Shown: positions 7,046 to 16,742, counted from the first letter of the stretch. The stretch is 50,258 bases of DNA from a virus (IMGVR_UViG_3300033153_010050:1-50258), one strand, 5' to 3'. Numbers and translations are program-made. The notes: a model not told the origin generated them from the sequence alone.

Positions 7046-7402
7046 CTAACCCGCCGACTCCACATCGCTTGCCCCCGGACGTTGGTAGTTCCCCATGAAG
7101 AAGTGAGCGCTATAGGGAACGCCCTTAATGTCCCACTTCCCCGTATCAGAGGTGTACCACAATGCCTCTAGGCAGAGAAAAGCCTTGCCGCCAGCCTCAG
7201 GATGCCCTTTCTGGTCAAAGACCTTGAAGACATCACCATTCTTGATGTCGTCCCTGTCCACCGGCTCCCAGAGTCCTTCGACGAGTCTCTCGTACTTCCA
7301 CAACTTCGCCATGTCCACTTTGTTGGGAAGCGGTCTCGATCTTGCCGGTTTGCTAGTCGTCACGGTTTCTTCTGTCTTCTTCTTCGGCAGCTTCAGGATC
7401 AT
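7046..7402 (-). CDS. Hypothetical protein (118 aa)
   Basis: An unrecognised 118-residue protein with a lysine-rich N-terminal 30 residues, then a compact domain with many Trp, Tyr and Gly (WKYERLVEGLWEPVDRDDI; ALWYTSDTGKWDIKGV). It might be an SH3-like small domain, but this is only a guess. GGAG lies before the ATG; the start overlaps the upstream gene by 50 bases. Confidence 0.6.
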   Translation of the reverse strand: MILKLPKKKTEETVTTSKPARSRPLPNKVDMAKLWKYERLVEGLWEPVDRDDIKNGDVFKVFDQKGHPEAGGKAFLCLEALWYTSDTGKWDIKGVPYSAHFFMGNYQRPGASDVESAG

Positions 7403-7841
7403 GGTTCTCCTTTGCTTGCAGCTCCAACCATTTGTGTTGGTGAGACCCCAATCTAACGTCGACGAACATCATCAGTTGAGTACACTGATCGAAACCCATC
7501 TTGCCGATGTGAGCCTCTGTCTTCGTCATCTTCATGGCGCGTCGCATCCACCGATAGGCGGCGGAACGACTCATCGCTCCACTCTTCCACATCCGGTCGA
7601 AGGATGCGTGCGCAGCGATACGGGCCTGCTTCACTTCTTTCGTGGCCGGGTGGCCCAGGGGTGCGCCATCAGGATGTGCGCCGTGAGTCCCAGAACAAAC
7701 TGGGTATCTCGAACACCCGTAGAATAGACCGTACTTGCTCTTGCGCAGCGTCATCTGACTGCCGCACTCAGCACATTTCACGTCTCGTTGGTGGCGTTCG
7801 AACCAGGCGCGTGGGTCGGTAGGTGTATTGCCTGCGGTCAA
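7353..7841 (-). CDS. DUF3268-like zinc-finger protein
   Basis: A 162-residue protein resembling the DUF3268 zinc-finger-containing family of phages and bacteria. A topoisomerase-type zinc ribbon comes first (C23, C26, C43, C49, with KYGLFYGCSRYPVC between), then a helical module with FDRMWKSG, SRSAAYRWM and EAHIGKM, all recognised in that family. The function is unknown. The frame has no ATG nearby; TTG at 7841 is chosen because AGGAGG sits 9 bases upstream, just after the preceding stop. Confidence 0.75.
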   Translation of the reverse strand: MTAGNTPTDPRAWFERHQRDVKCAECGSQMTLRKSKYGLFYGCSRYPVCSGTHGAHPDGAPLGHPATKEVKQARIAAHASFDRMWKSGAMSRSAAYRWMRRAMKMTKTEAHIGKMGFDQCTQLMMFVDVRLGSHQHKWLELQAKENHDPEAAEEEDRRNRDD

Positions 7842-7845
7842 ATCA

Positions 7846-8364
7846 TCATTCCTCCTGGCCTTGGTGTTGTTCTTGAACCCAGGGTTCACCGATCTCAGCC
7901 TGCTCTTGTACCTGCTCGAATGAAACTTCCTCCATGGGGGGAGGAGTAGGCTTTGGTACAGCCATCGCGGGCATGATGTCTGCAATGCCCTCGTCGTCAT
8001 CGTCGAGCATGACAGCAGGCTTTCGTGACGCCTTCGGCGATGCCTTGGCAGCCTTGGGCCTATATTTAACCTTCTTATTCCCGCAACTGCCCATTGCTTT
8101 CATCACCTTGAGCTCGGACTGGAGGTCTTTGAGCTCAAGCAGTAAGGCAGTGTGCTTGTCGCTGAGCGCGTCGATCTTCTTCGCGTGTGCATTGAAGACC
8201 CCCTGGGCCAGCACAATGCCGTACTGCTTGGTCTCAGAGTTCTTCTGGTTGTTGTTCTGAATGCCATACATCGTAGCGAGAGCTGCAGGGATGGCAGTCA
8301 CCAATGCAGCGATGCCAACGTAGTCGATTGCCCTCTTCTTCTCTTTCTTCGGCGCCTCGGACAT
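7846..8364 (-). CDS. Membrane-anchored coiled-coil protein
   Basis: A 172-residue protein. A short charged N-terminus is followed by a single probable membrane segment (YVGIAALVTAIPAALATMYG, about residues 15-34), a coiled-coil stretch (about 55-90), a basic Lys/Ala/Pro linker and an acidic C-terminus. The topology suits an inner-membrane anchor. A lysis or membrane-docking role is possible, but no spanin or holin signature is seen. AGGGAGGG precedes ATG 8364, immediately after a strong terminator hairpin, so expression needs either read-through or a promoter inside the hairpin region. Confidence 0.6.
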   Translation of the reverse strand: MSEAPKKEKKRAIDYVGIAALVTAIPAALATMYGIQNNNQKNSETKQYGIVLAQGVFNAHAKKIDALSDKHTALLLELKDLQSELKVMKAMGSCGNKKVKYRPKAAKASPKASRKPAVMLDDDDEGIADIMPAMAVPKPTPPPMEEVSFEQVQEQAEIGEPWVQEQHQGQEE

Positions 8365-8376
8365 GGTGCCCTCCCT

Positions 8377-8417
8377 AAAAAGATGGGTGAGCTCGGCCGA
8401 AGCCAAGCCCACCCATC
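8377..8417 (-). terminator. Rho-independent terminator with UUCG loop
   Basis: In the leftward direction, a 16-base-pair stem (8410-8417 and 8402-8409 pairing with 8382-8389 and 8390-8397, two G-T wobbles) is closed by a TTCG tetraloop and followed by TTTTT (8381-8377). It is a textbook intrinsic terminator for the RavA/ViaA-side transcript. Unusually, the ribosome binding site of the next gene begins right after the T run. Confidence 0.9.
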
Positions 8418-8426
8418 CTAGCACCC

Positions 8427-8948
8427 CTAGTCGTCCGTGGGAGCGATACCCTGAGCCATCTCACCAAGGCCAGTCGGACTCTCGTTCAGTACCGAGTTGA
8501 CCTTCATGAAGAGCTCTTTCACCTGAGCCGACGAAGTGGCGACCCACACGGTCTCGAGCATGTGCTCCTGCTCCGCCTGCAAGCGCAGGATCTCCTTGCC
8601 CACGTCGTTATCCGCCATCATCTTACCCTTGACCACGCCCGTGGCCTTCTCTATGCGATCCTCGATCTGCTCCTCACGACGCCAGTTGTCCTTCAGCTCC
8701 AGCTTCTCCGCCGTGTCCTTCTGCAGTTTCTCCTGCTCCTTCTTCAGGCGCTCCTGGGTGGCAGTCAGGTCGTCGTTCCGCTGAACGTATTCCACCAGCT
8801 CCAGGTCTTTGATAGCCTGCTCCCGAGCCATCTCGGCCATCGCCTCCAAGCCTGCCACGTTCTCGTGCTCGATCTGGGTGATGCGCTTCTCCACCCGAGT
8901 GTTGATGATGTCGCGCAACTCCTGCTTTTCCGTGACCGTGATGCCCAT
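8427..8948 (-). CDS. Coiled-coil protein downstream of the ViaA-like gene
   Basis: A 173-residue, mostly helical, highly charged protein of unknown function; residues 1-115 are likely continuous coiled coil (TEKQELRDIINTRVEKRI onward). GGAGGAACC precedes the ATG. It is the last gene before the strong terminator at 8377-8417, so it probably shares a transcript with the VWA/AAA+ pair and may be a partner of that machine. Confidence 0.65.
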   Translation of the reverse strand: MGITVTEKQELRDIINTRVEKRITQIEHENVAGLEAMAEMAREQAIKDLELVEYVQRNDDLTATQERLKKEQEKLQKDTAEKLELKDNWRREEQIEDRIEKATGVVKGKMMADNDVGKEILRLQAEQEHMLETVWVATSSAQVKELFMKVNSVLNESPTGLGEMAQGIAPTDD

Positions 8949-8957
8949 GGTTCCTCC

Positions 8958-10420
8958 TCAAATATCGAAGACTGTGTCCGTGACGTCGGAGTCGTCCGAG
9001 AAGTTACTCACGTTGACTACCTTGTCACAAAACCGATTCAGTCCCAGGTTCTTGTACCCAATGTGGACGCCGAAGCAGGTGAACTCCTTCTCATGCTTCC
9101 GCTTCTTCCACTCCTCGACAAACTCGTCGCTCACATCACACTCTCCATCGGTGATGAAGACGACATCAGCCTTTTTGTACTCATCCTCCTTGATAGCCTC
9201 GAGCGCGCGCCGAAGCGGCTGCTCGAACTCAGTCCCGCCACTGTAGAACGGAAGCATACTCTCCATGAGCTTGATCGGGTCGATCTTCCCTCGAGGCCAA
9301 TCGTCCACCTGACGAACAGACGAGTCGAAATGGATAACCCGGGCGCTCCTCTTCTGTTGGGCAGCGATCTGAATGAGGGCCAATGCGATACCCTTGGCCC
9401 AGACCTCTGGGTTTCCACTCATGCTGCCTGAGTTATCGATGCAGATGATCACTGGCCCTCGCCCCTGCTTCTCTCGGCCTATGAGCTTGTACTGCAAGAG
9501 CGAACGCTCCTGATACGAGCGCATGAAGTCGATCCGCATCATCGGGTCGGCCAGCTTCACCATCTCTGAAGGAAGCAGCCGTGCGAAGTCGTTGCCGCAC
9601 TCGATGTCAGAGATCTCACTACGATGGGGCGTGACCTTCGACTTCTGCTTCTGAGACGCCAGACGACGCATGCGGCCGGCGATCTTGGCCAGTCGTTGCA
9701 ACTTGTGATTGGCCCTGATGCGCTTGGCCAACGCAGCCTTCACGTCTGCTGTGGTGTTGTCAGGGGTCCCAGGCTGGTTGCCCCACCCACAGAATGCTGA
9801 GGAGGTCTCCTCGGCCTCATCAGCTGCAGCATGCCCAGCAGCAAGAGCGTCCCGAAGAGTGTTCCTCAGGTCAGTCTCGTCTATCTGCTTGGCGTACTGC
9901 TGGTAAGCCTCCACCAGCTCCTTGCCCTGCTGCCGCATGGCCTCGAGCTGTTCCTTGATCTTCTCGTCCTCCTCCTTCCCAGCGGACTTGGCCATGTCCA
10001 TGAGCCCTTTGATCTGGTCCCTGATGTCCTGTGGATCCATGGTTGATGGTGGGTCCGGTAGGTTGTCGAAGATGTGGTCCGCCAAGGCATTCGTGGCCTC
10101 AGCGGAGACGTAGGACTGACCCACACACTTCCTCCGAAGCGTCTCGAAGTCAGGCAGGTTGTCGATCTCGCCGTGAGCCTTGACGGCCCACACGTCCTCC
10201 GGCCGCATCTCTTCGACCGGGTCAGCGTCGTAGGAGTACAGACGGTGAAAGAGCTCCCGCATGAACCGCGGAAATGAGTTCACCTTCTTCTTCCCCTTGT
10301 CGAACAGGGCTTTCAAGTGAGGGAGGTCGTGGAGTTGCTTGTTCCACTGGTAGGTCGACCACCTGCTCACCTTGTAGACCTGGTCGTGGTCCTGGGTGAA
10401 ACCCCAGCCCTTCCAACGCC

Positions 10421-10424
<4 letters not shown>
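8958..10424 (-). CDS. ViaA-like VWA-domain protein
   Basis: A 488-residue protein matching the ViaA family, the VWA partner of the RavA AAA+ ATPase (E. coli ViaA is close to this length). The N-terminal two thirds are helical. LLPSEMVKLAD (about 283-293) and a region ending QYKLIGREKQGRGP precede the VWA domain, as in ViaA. The metal-ion-dependent adhesion site is intact: DNSGS at 330-334, GGT near 397 and ITDGE near 424. GTG overlaps the stop of the AAA+ gene (GTGA), so the two are translationally coupled. Bacterial RavA-ViaA acts on membrane and respiratory complexes; the phage target is unknown. Confidence 0.85.
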
Positions 10425-11596
<1,172 letters not shown>

Positions 11597-11598
11597 AT

Positions 11599-12216
11599 TC
11601 AGTTCTCCGGGGTGAGTTCGTTGACGACGTCGTCGATGTTGTCAGCGAGATTGTCGGTCACGTTCTGGTGGGGGATACCTGCGGCGTTCAAGCGCGTGTC
11701 GATAGCCTTGAGTGCCTTTGCCATCTCCTCGTGGACGATCTCCTTCCGCTTCTCTGCCTTCCTCACCGCTTCTGGGCGCATGTCTGATTTGTACTTCTCC
11801 CACGTCGCGTCAGCACGCCGGAGAATCTCTGCAACTCTCTCCGGTTCGCCGACTAGGTCCATGCTCGAAAGGACCGCCTGGAAGTCGACGTTTATCGTGT
11901 GATGAGCCAAGTCGATGGTGCTCGCTGCACAGATCTCGCCCAGCAGCCGTGCGAACTGCACGTCGTACAGGCTCCACGGGTCCTCGTCGTCACGGCCGAC
12001 CATGAACGATGGGATAGGCCGCATGTCGAACCCGAAGTCCCCTTCACAGTGGTCGCAGTAGTAGTGCGGGTGGTAGAGCTCGTTCCCCCACTCCCTCAAG
12101 CGGTTACCCGCGACAGGAAGAGATGGGTCGTCCATCTCGAACTCGTCCACCTCACTGAGAGTGAAGAACTGCTCTTGAATGAACAGCTCATCCTCACAGT
12201 TAGGGCACTTTGCCAT
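11599..12216 (-). CDS. Zinc-ribbon protein in the AAA+/VWA cluster
   Basis: A 205-residue protein of unknown function. The N-terminal half carries two CxxC pairs (CPNC near residue 4, CDHC near residue 57) that probably form one zinc site; the C-terminal half is charged helix. GAGGTG precedes ATG 12216, which lies inside the 3' end of the methyltransferase gene. It sits directly ahead of the AAA+ gene and so could be an adaptor; this is inferred only from position. Confidence 0.65.
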   Translation of the reverse strand: MAKCPNCEDELFIQEQFFTLSEVDEFEMDDPSLPVAGNRLREWGNELYHPHYYCDHCEGDFGFDMRPIPSFMVGRDDEDPWSLYDVQFARLLGEICAASTIDLAHHTINVDFQAVLSSMDLVGEPERVAEILRRADATWEKYKSDMRPEAVRKAEKRKEIVHEEMAKALKAIDTRLNAAGIPHQNVTDNLADNIDDVVNELTPEN

Positions 12217-12823
12217 TCTGCACCTCGTTCCCATGGGCATCCCACCCTGGGCGTTGAATCCTTGCGAACATCTCCAGCCGTGGACCGAGAGACACTCGCT
12301 CGAAGTGGTCGTAGGCAGCCTGTGGCTTCTCGCTGTGCTCCCCTGTCTCGGCCAGGCAGGCGTCGCGCACGTTGCGTGGCTTCTTGGAAGGCAGACGCCC
12401 CATCACACCGAAGAGGGCAGTCTCATGCTGCCCCCTGGTGTACTGGCCAATACCCATGCGGGAGAGCTTCCACAACCCGGTCTTCGGGTCCTGCTTGGCC
12501 TTCGTCCAGCAGAAGTCGTTGACGTGACGGAAGCCCAGGGCCTCCATCAGCTTGAACCCCTCCTTGATGTGGTTCTTCGTGACCCACAACCACAGGTGGC
12601 ACCCATCCGGGTTGGGCCGCCACACAGGGGACTGCAGCATCACACGCAGGATGTCAGGCCACTTCTTGATGAGCGAGTAGTGCCGGTCGGCTCCTCGCTT
12701 GATTCTCCCACCACCAGTCTCGTTCCACGGTGGGTCCGCAGCGATGCACCGGTACAGCTCCTTGCTGTAGACCGGCTTAGAAGCCCGCTTGGGCGTCGAA
12801 TGCTTTCTGATTCGGTATGGCAT
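12200..12823 (-). CDS. MT-A70 family adenine N6-methyltransferase
   Basis: A 207-residue protein of the MT-A70 family, which transfers a methyl group from S-adenosylmethionine to adenine N6, in DNA for most phage members. The catalytic DPPW is at 30-33 (CIAADPPWNE); HLWLWVTKNH and the C-terminal SEKPQAAYDHFERVS and RPGWDAHGNE segments are standard for the family. ATG 12823 has AGGAGG 8 bases upstream and overlaps the preceding gene by 47 bases. It may protect phage DNA from host nucleases or mark sites; no cognate restriction gene is present. Confidence 0.9.
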   Translation of the reverse strand: MPYRIRKHSTPKRASKPVYSKELYRCIAADPPWNETGGGRIKRGADRHYSLIKKWPDILRVMLQSPVWRPNPDGCHLWLWVTKNHIKEGFKLMEALGFRHVNDFCWTKAKQDPKTGLWKLSRMGIGQYTRGQHETALFGVMGRLPSKKPRNVRDACLAETGEHSEKPQAAYDHFERVSLGPRLEMFARIQRPGWDAHGNEVQNGKVP

Positions 12824-13712
12824 CCTCAGCCTCCTCCTCATCCTCGGGCTGCTTGGGAATGGGCTCCCCACGGATGACAGCCTGCATGTGGCCGATCTTG
12901 CCGTTCAGCTCGTCGGCCTGGAAGCTGAGCAGATTGGAGAAGAGCAGCACGCGGCCGCGCAGATCGTCGAACTGCTTGAGCTTGCGGTCGAGAGAACTCT
13001 GCCGCACCTTCTTGACGTCGAACTTGTCGATCTCGTCCTTGAGCTGGCGGATCTCATCCTCCAACCCCTTCTGCGCCACCTCCTGCAAGGCTTCCTTCCC
13101 GTCAGGCGTGTCGATGATGGGAAGCTGGTAGGTGTTGTTCTTGCCTGTCTCATCGGTCACAGAGCACACGGCGTTGAGAGTGGGCAGCCCGCTCCGTGCC
13201 ACGAAGTAGACCCCGCCACTCTCTCGTAGCTTGACCCCGGAGTCGCTCAGGAAGCTCGTCACCATCTTCCTGATGTCGTCGGTCATGTGGTTCAGATGCT
13301 GCTGGTAGAGCTCGACGATGATGTCGTAGACCTTCGTCTCCAGACCCTCGTGCAGGAACTTGCCAGTGATCTTCTCGAAGATGACCTTCTCGATTGTGGC
13401 GTAGGACAAATCCTTCTGCGCCTTGAGCTGCTCCTCCTTGACCAGGCCCACCACGATCTCGGCGTCGTTGTCGTCGATGTAGCGAAGCATCAACCCCTTG
13501 TCGAGCAGCGTAGCTGCATGCTTCACCGCGCGCTTGAACGCCTGGTGTGGCTTGATGTCGCTCGGCAGATACTTCTCCGGCACCCCGTGCTGCCGGGCCA
13601 GCTGCCGAAGCACAGCGTGGGAGACCGAGTTGTCGTTGAGGGACCACCAGAACACCGAACCGAGGAGATCTCCCTCGAGTTTGGCCTGAGTGTCCTTGAG
13701 CTTGTTGAACAT
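12777..13712 (-). CDS. Phage protein upstream of the methyltransferase (311 aa)
   Basis: A 311-residue protein of unknown function, conserved in style with other large-phage proteins (possibly the DUF6744 group, uncertain). The N-terminal half is helical (KDTQAKLEGDLLGSVFWWSL), the middle has strands (GVYFVARSGLPTLNAV), and about residues 215-290 form a coiled coil. An acidic PKQPEDEEEAED linker precedes the C-terminus. AGGAGGAGG stands before the ATG. It heads a run of overlapping genes that includes the methyltransferase and AAA+/VWA pair. Confidence 0.65.
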   Translation of the reverse strand: MFNKLKDTQAKLEGDLLGSVFWWSLNDNSVSHAVLRQLARQHGVPEKYLPSDIKPHQAFKRAVKHAATLLDKGLMLRYIDDNDAEIVVGLVKEEQLKAQKDLSYATIEKVIFEKITGKFLHEGLETKVYDIIVELYQQHLNHMTDDIRKMVTSFLSDSGVKLRESGGVYFVARSGLPTLNAVCSVTDETGKNNTYQLPIIDTPDGKEALQEVAQKGLEDEIRQLKDEIDKFDVKKVRQSSLDRKLKQFDDLRGRVLLFSNLLSFQADELNGKIGHMQAVIRGEPIPKQPEDEEEAEDAIPNQKAFDAQAGF

Positions 13713-13788
13713 ACCTATCCTCCTCCTGTCGCTAAACAGGTGCTACTTGAACTACTTATTCCAAAGGAATGCAGGCTTTTGCCCGCGG
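13713..13788 (-). other. Intergenic leader with hairpin and 13-mer copy
   Basis: A 76-base spacer. Reading leftward, just after a stop codon, GCGGGC-AAAA-GCCTGC can form a 6-pair hairpin (one G-T pair) followed by ATTCCTTT, possibly a weak terminator. The spacer also contains most of the second copy of TTTGCCCGCGGTC (13778-13790), an ATTCC/GGAAT inverted repeat, and the strong AGGAGG site of the next gene. Confidence 0.45.
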
Positions 13789-13995
13789 TCAAATAGTGAT
13801 GTCGACCTTGATGTGGTCGCACACCACGGGCGGGGACAGCTTAGCGTCGATGGATGCGGTCTCGGTTGCTGAGTCGTACCGAATGCTGGCGAGGTCCACG
13901 TCGAGCCTCCCACCAAGAGACTCGACGTAGGCCTCTGCCGCAATGGCCCAAACGAGCATGTCCCAGATGCTAATTCGCTTCGCCATCCGCCCCAT
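13789..13995 (-). CDS. Small hypothetical protein (68 aa)
   Basis: An unrecognised 68-residue protein with an N-terminal amphipathic helix (WDMLVWAIAAEAYVESLGG) and a C-terminal strand-rich half ending in DHIKVDITI. GGAG lies 7 bases before ATG 13995; a second in-frame ATG at 13986 is possible. It overlaps the upstream gene by 26 bases. Confidence 0.6.
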   Translation of the reverse strand: MGRMAKRISIWDMLVWAIAAEAYVESLGGRLDVDLASIRYDSATETASIDAKLSPPVVCDHIKVDITI

Positions 13996-14215
13996 CCTTC
14001 AACTCCTCGAGCTTCTTCGAGCACAACTCGAGGTGCCGTTTCTTGTGCTCGAGTGCCAACGCCCCGGACGCTGTGACCGGTGCCATGCTGTCGAGGTCCT
14101 TGCGGGCATACCCCATGAGGGACACAGCCTCACAGATAGCTTCATCCTTCGTGACGGTCATCTCCTTTGACCATCGCTTCTCCGCAGCTTCGACCTGCTT
14201 GTCGAGGTCAGTCAT
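13970..14215 (-). CDS. Small helical protein (81 aa)
   Basis: An 81-residue, all-helical, charged protein with probable coiled coil in both halves; no function is recognised. GGAGG precedes ATG 14215, which lies within the end of the nucleoside kinase gene, so the two are probably translated together. Confidence 0.6.
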   Translation of the reverse strand: MTDLDKQVEAAEKRWSKEMTVTKDEAICEAVSLMGYARKDLDSMAPVTASGALALEHKKRHLELCSKKLEELKDGADGEAN

Positions 14216-14885
14216 TCGATTCCTCCGCAATATGGTACTTGTCCTTCAGAGCTTCGATGAGCGGATCCACCGGAAGGTGGTCCGTATTCCACGCCATGCG
14301 GTAAACCTCCATCCCACGGGCCCAAGGGTGGTAGCCACTCTCAATCTCCACCATGAGGTCAAGGTAGCCCTTGCGTAGGTCCTGCAGGTACTTGAGGGGG
14401 ATGCCGGCTTCCGCATTCCGGCTGCGCTCCTTCACCCGCTCGTAGGCGATCTCAGGCTCCACGTCCAAGAAGATGAGCATGGATGGGGGAATCAACGAGC
14501 AGGTCATGGTGTCGTAGAAACGCTGATAGGTCTCCCACTCAAGCTCGCTGATATTTCCTGCCAGCGTGTGCAGACGAGCGAAGACGCGGTCCCCTGGTAG
14601 CCCGCGGTCAAGAAGAACCCCATTGTGAGTACCAGAGATAGCCTCGTAAGCGGCCAGCTGTTGCATACCGTACCGAACGGCGAGGAGATGGATCTGCATG
14701 GCGTAGGCCCACCGCTTCTGATCCTCGTAGAACAGCTCCAGGTAGGGGTTACTGTTCACCGGTTCCTCAAGCACGCGCATAGCAAGCGCGTCGCCCAAGA
14801 TACGAGCAAGCGTGGTCTTCCCCGCCCCGATGATGCCCTCAACCCAGATGATGGGCCTCGACCACTTCGACATTTTTGCTTGCAA
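14208..14885 (-). CDS. Deoxynucleoside kinase
   Basis: A 225-residue kinase of the deoxynucleoside kinase family, which phosphorylates deoxynucleosides using ATP. It shows the P-loop GIIGAGKTT (17-25), the DRG motif (DRGLPGD, near 93) and a lid-type ERVKERSR. The length is close to dGK/dAK-type enzymes; base specificity cannot be read safely. The start is placed at TTG 14885 because AGGAGG is 5 bases upstream. ATG 14873, with no site at proper distance, is the alternative. It belongs to the leftward dTTP/dNTP supply cluster with the dNMP kinase and ThyA. Confidence 0.9.
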   Translation of the reverse strand: MQAKMSKWSRPIIWVEGIIGAGKTTLARILGDALAMRVLEEPVNSNPYLELFYEDQKRWAYAMQIHLLAVRYGMQQLAAYEAISGTHNGVLLDRGLPGDRVFARLHTLAGNISELEWETYQRFYDTMTCSLIPPSMLIFLDVEPEIAYERVKERSRNAEAGIPLKYLQDLRKGYLDLMVEIESGYHPWARGMEVYRMAWNTDHLPVDPLIEALKDKYHIAEESND

Positions 14886-14894
14886 GATGGCCTC

Positions 14895-15650
14895 CTAGCC
14901 TTGCCCGAGCTGCCCCGAGCTGTTGGTTGTGTGCACCGTAGGCTTCACCGCGTATTCGTCCATGAGCTTGTCGACCTTATCGTACAGGTCTTCCAAGGTA
15001 CCGTTGTTCAGGATGTGTTGGTCCCATCCGGTGAAGTTGTCCAGGGCGACCTCGGACGGGTGCTGGGGGATCCCAACGTTCGTGTCACCGCCGGCGCCGG
15101 GCCGAGTCATGCAGACCACAACCCCACCCCAGTCCTTGATGGCCTTGGCCTCGTTTGCGAACCGAACGTCAGGAACGACCCAGTCGTGGATGTTGGGATT
15201 ATTCATGATGTGACGACGGACAGCCTGAACCCACACCTGCTGGTCATAGCCGTTCCTCATGCACTCGGTACCTACCTTCTGGAGGATGAACCTCAGGGTC
15301 TGCCCCCAGAAGTGGTCGACCTGTTCCTTCTTCACACCGTCGTAAAAGTCGTTGAGAGGGATACCGAAGATGGCAGCGGCTCCCTCCTTCAGCGCATCCC
15401 CAAAAGCTCGACGGGTGAACCCGTACTTCTTGATGAGGTGTTCTGCCGCTGCGTCCTTGCCGGACTGGGCCCGGTGCCCGAAGCCAATGATCATCTTCGT
15501 CTCCATCTGCATCGTTCGAGCGAGGGACTCGAACATTTCCTGCTTCGCACAGACCCCAGGCGCTCGAAGACCCTCAACGATCTTCGCCTCTACTTCCCTC
15601 GCGATCTCAAGTGCATGGGGCCAACTGCTTGGGAACTTGCGCTGCACCAT
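14895..15650 (-). CDS. Deoxynucleoside monophosphate kinase, T4 gp1-like
   Basis: A 251-residue protein of the phage dNMP kinase type, which converts dNMPs to dNDPs. The P-loop-like GHRAQSGKD lies at 58-66 after a hydrophobic IIGFG strand. PDVRFANEAKAIKDWGG and a VVCMTRP strand are typical of the family. The first 50 residues are an extra helical segment that usual members lack; an internal start at Met 49 or Met 53 would give a conventional N-terminus. No strong ribosome site is seen. It follows thyA directly. Confidence 0.8.
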   Translation of the reverse strand: MVQRKFPSSWPHALEIAREVEAKIVEGLRAPGVCAKQEMFESLARTMQMETKMIIGFGHRAQSGKDAAAEHLIKKYGFTRRAFGDALKEGAAAIFGIPLNDFYDGVKKEQVDHFWGQTLRFILQKVGTECMRNGYDQQVWVQAVRRHIMNNPNIHDWVVPDVRFANEAKAIKDWGGVVVCMTRPGAGGDTNVGIPQHPSEVALDNFTGWDQHILNNGTLEDLYDKVDKLMDEYAVKPTVHTTNSSGQLGQG

Positions 15651-15651
15651 C

Positions 15652-16551
15652 TCACACCGAGATTGGTGCCTTGATGGTCTTGTCAGAAGTATAACCCCGC
15701 ACCTCGATGTCCTCGAAGAGGAAGTCGTCAATGTTCTTCACGTCCGGGTTGAGCCATAGCTCAGGCAGCGAATGTGGCTTACGACTGAGCTGCAACTTCA
15801 CCTGCTCCAGATGGTTGAGGTAAATGTGCAGGTCCCCGTAGGTGTGGATGAAGTCCTCAGGCACCATGTTCACGCACTGCGCCACCATGTGGAGCAGTAT
15901 GGCGAAGCTGGCGATGTTGAAGGGCACGCCCAGGAAGGTGTCACAGCTGCGCTGGTACATCTGCATGCTGAGCGCTCTCTCCGGCACATCCCTCGAGGTA
16001 AGCCACTCACTCATCGCGTCGAACTCCGCTGAGGAATGGGGCATCTCCGCGGTGTGACCGTGGTCATGGGCCCACCGGACTCGCTCCACCATCGATAGCT
16101 CACGGCTCCAGAACTGAAACAGGATGTGGCAGGGGTGCAACGCCATCATGTGCAGCTCGGAGACGTTCCAGGAGCAGACAATCTGCCGCCGGCAGTCCGG
16201 TGTCTTCTTGATCTGCTCGATGACCCCTGCCAGCTGGTCGATACCATCCCACGCACGCCACTGAGCGCCGTAGACCGGGCCAAGGTCCCCGTTCTCGTCG
16301 GCCCACTCATCCCAGATGGAAACACCGTGCTCGTTGAGATAGCTGATGTTGGTGTCGCCACGAATGAACCACAGCAGCTCCCGCAAGATGCTCTTGAGGT
16401 GCATCTTCTTCGTCGTGAGGAGCGGGAACCCATCCATCATGTTGAAGCGCTCCTGGTACCCGAAGACGCTGATGGTTCCGGTCCCGGTCCTGTCACCCTT
16501 CTTCACGCCCTTGTCCAGAATGTGCTGGAGCATGTCGAGATATTTCTTCAT
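15652..16551 (-). CDS. thyA: Thymidylate synthase (ThyA) with internal insertion
   Basis: Makes dTMP from dUMP with methylenetetrahydrofolate. The 299-residue protein has DRTGTGT near the N-terminus, catalytic C141 in LHPCH, the phosphate-binding YQRSCD (199-204) and GVPFNIAS (208-215). E. coli ThyA has 264 residues. The excess is mainly an insertion of about 45 residues (149-193, charged, including [13 protein letters not shown]) between the catalytic loop strand and the YQRS strand. GTGAGGGC precedes ATG 16551. It is next to the dNMP kinase and works after the dCMP deaminase at 6.5-7.0 kb. Confidence 0.95.
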   Translation of the reverse strand: MKKYLDMLQHILDKGVKKGDRTGTGTISVFGYQERFNMMDGFPLLTTKKMHLKSILRELLWFIRGDTNISYLNEHGVSIWDEWADENGDLGPVYGAQWRAWDGIDQLAGVIEQIKKTPDCRRQIVCSWNVSELHMMALHPCHILFQFWSRELSMVERVRWAHDHGHTAEMPHSSAEFDAMSEWLTSRDVPERALSMQMYQRSCDTFLGVPFNIASFAILLHMVAQCVNMVPEDFIHTYGDLHIYLNHLEQVKLQLSRKPHSLPELWLNPDVKNIDDFLFEDIEVRGYTSDKTIKAPISV

Positions 16552-16742
16552 GCCCTCACCCACCCCGGGCCGCCATCGGCTTTCTTGAGGTACTTGATCT
16601 TGCCCTTGCGACGCAGAGCCTGCAGAGCTCGGTCGATTTCCCTCTCCCCAAGAAATCCGGGAACACGGTGGCGGACGTCCCAAAACAGCCGCGGGGTCTT
16701 GGGCGCGATGGCCTTGTACACGTTCTTCTGCACGTCGTTCAT
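16548..16742 (-). CDS. Small winged-helix-like protein (64 aa)
   Basis: A 64-residue basic protein. Helices ([30 protein letters not shown]) followed by [15 protein letters not shown] resemble a small winged-helix fold, so DNA binding is possible. ATG 16742 follows GGTGAG; a GTG at 16751 is possible. ATGA overlap with thyA suggests coupled translation. Confidence 0.55.
   Translation of the reverse strand: MNDVQKNVYKAIAPKTPRLFWDVRHRVPGFLGEREIDRALQALRRKGKIKYLKKADGGPGWVRA

Noticed and set aside
15651-15731. Longer N-terminus for the dNMP kinase up to 15731
   Set aside because: The added residues overlap the thyA C-terminus out of phase and are Ser/Arg-rich; no start with a ribosome site is seen there.
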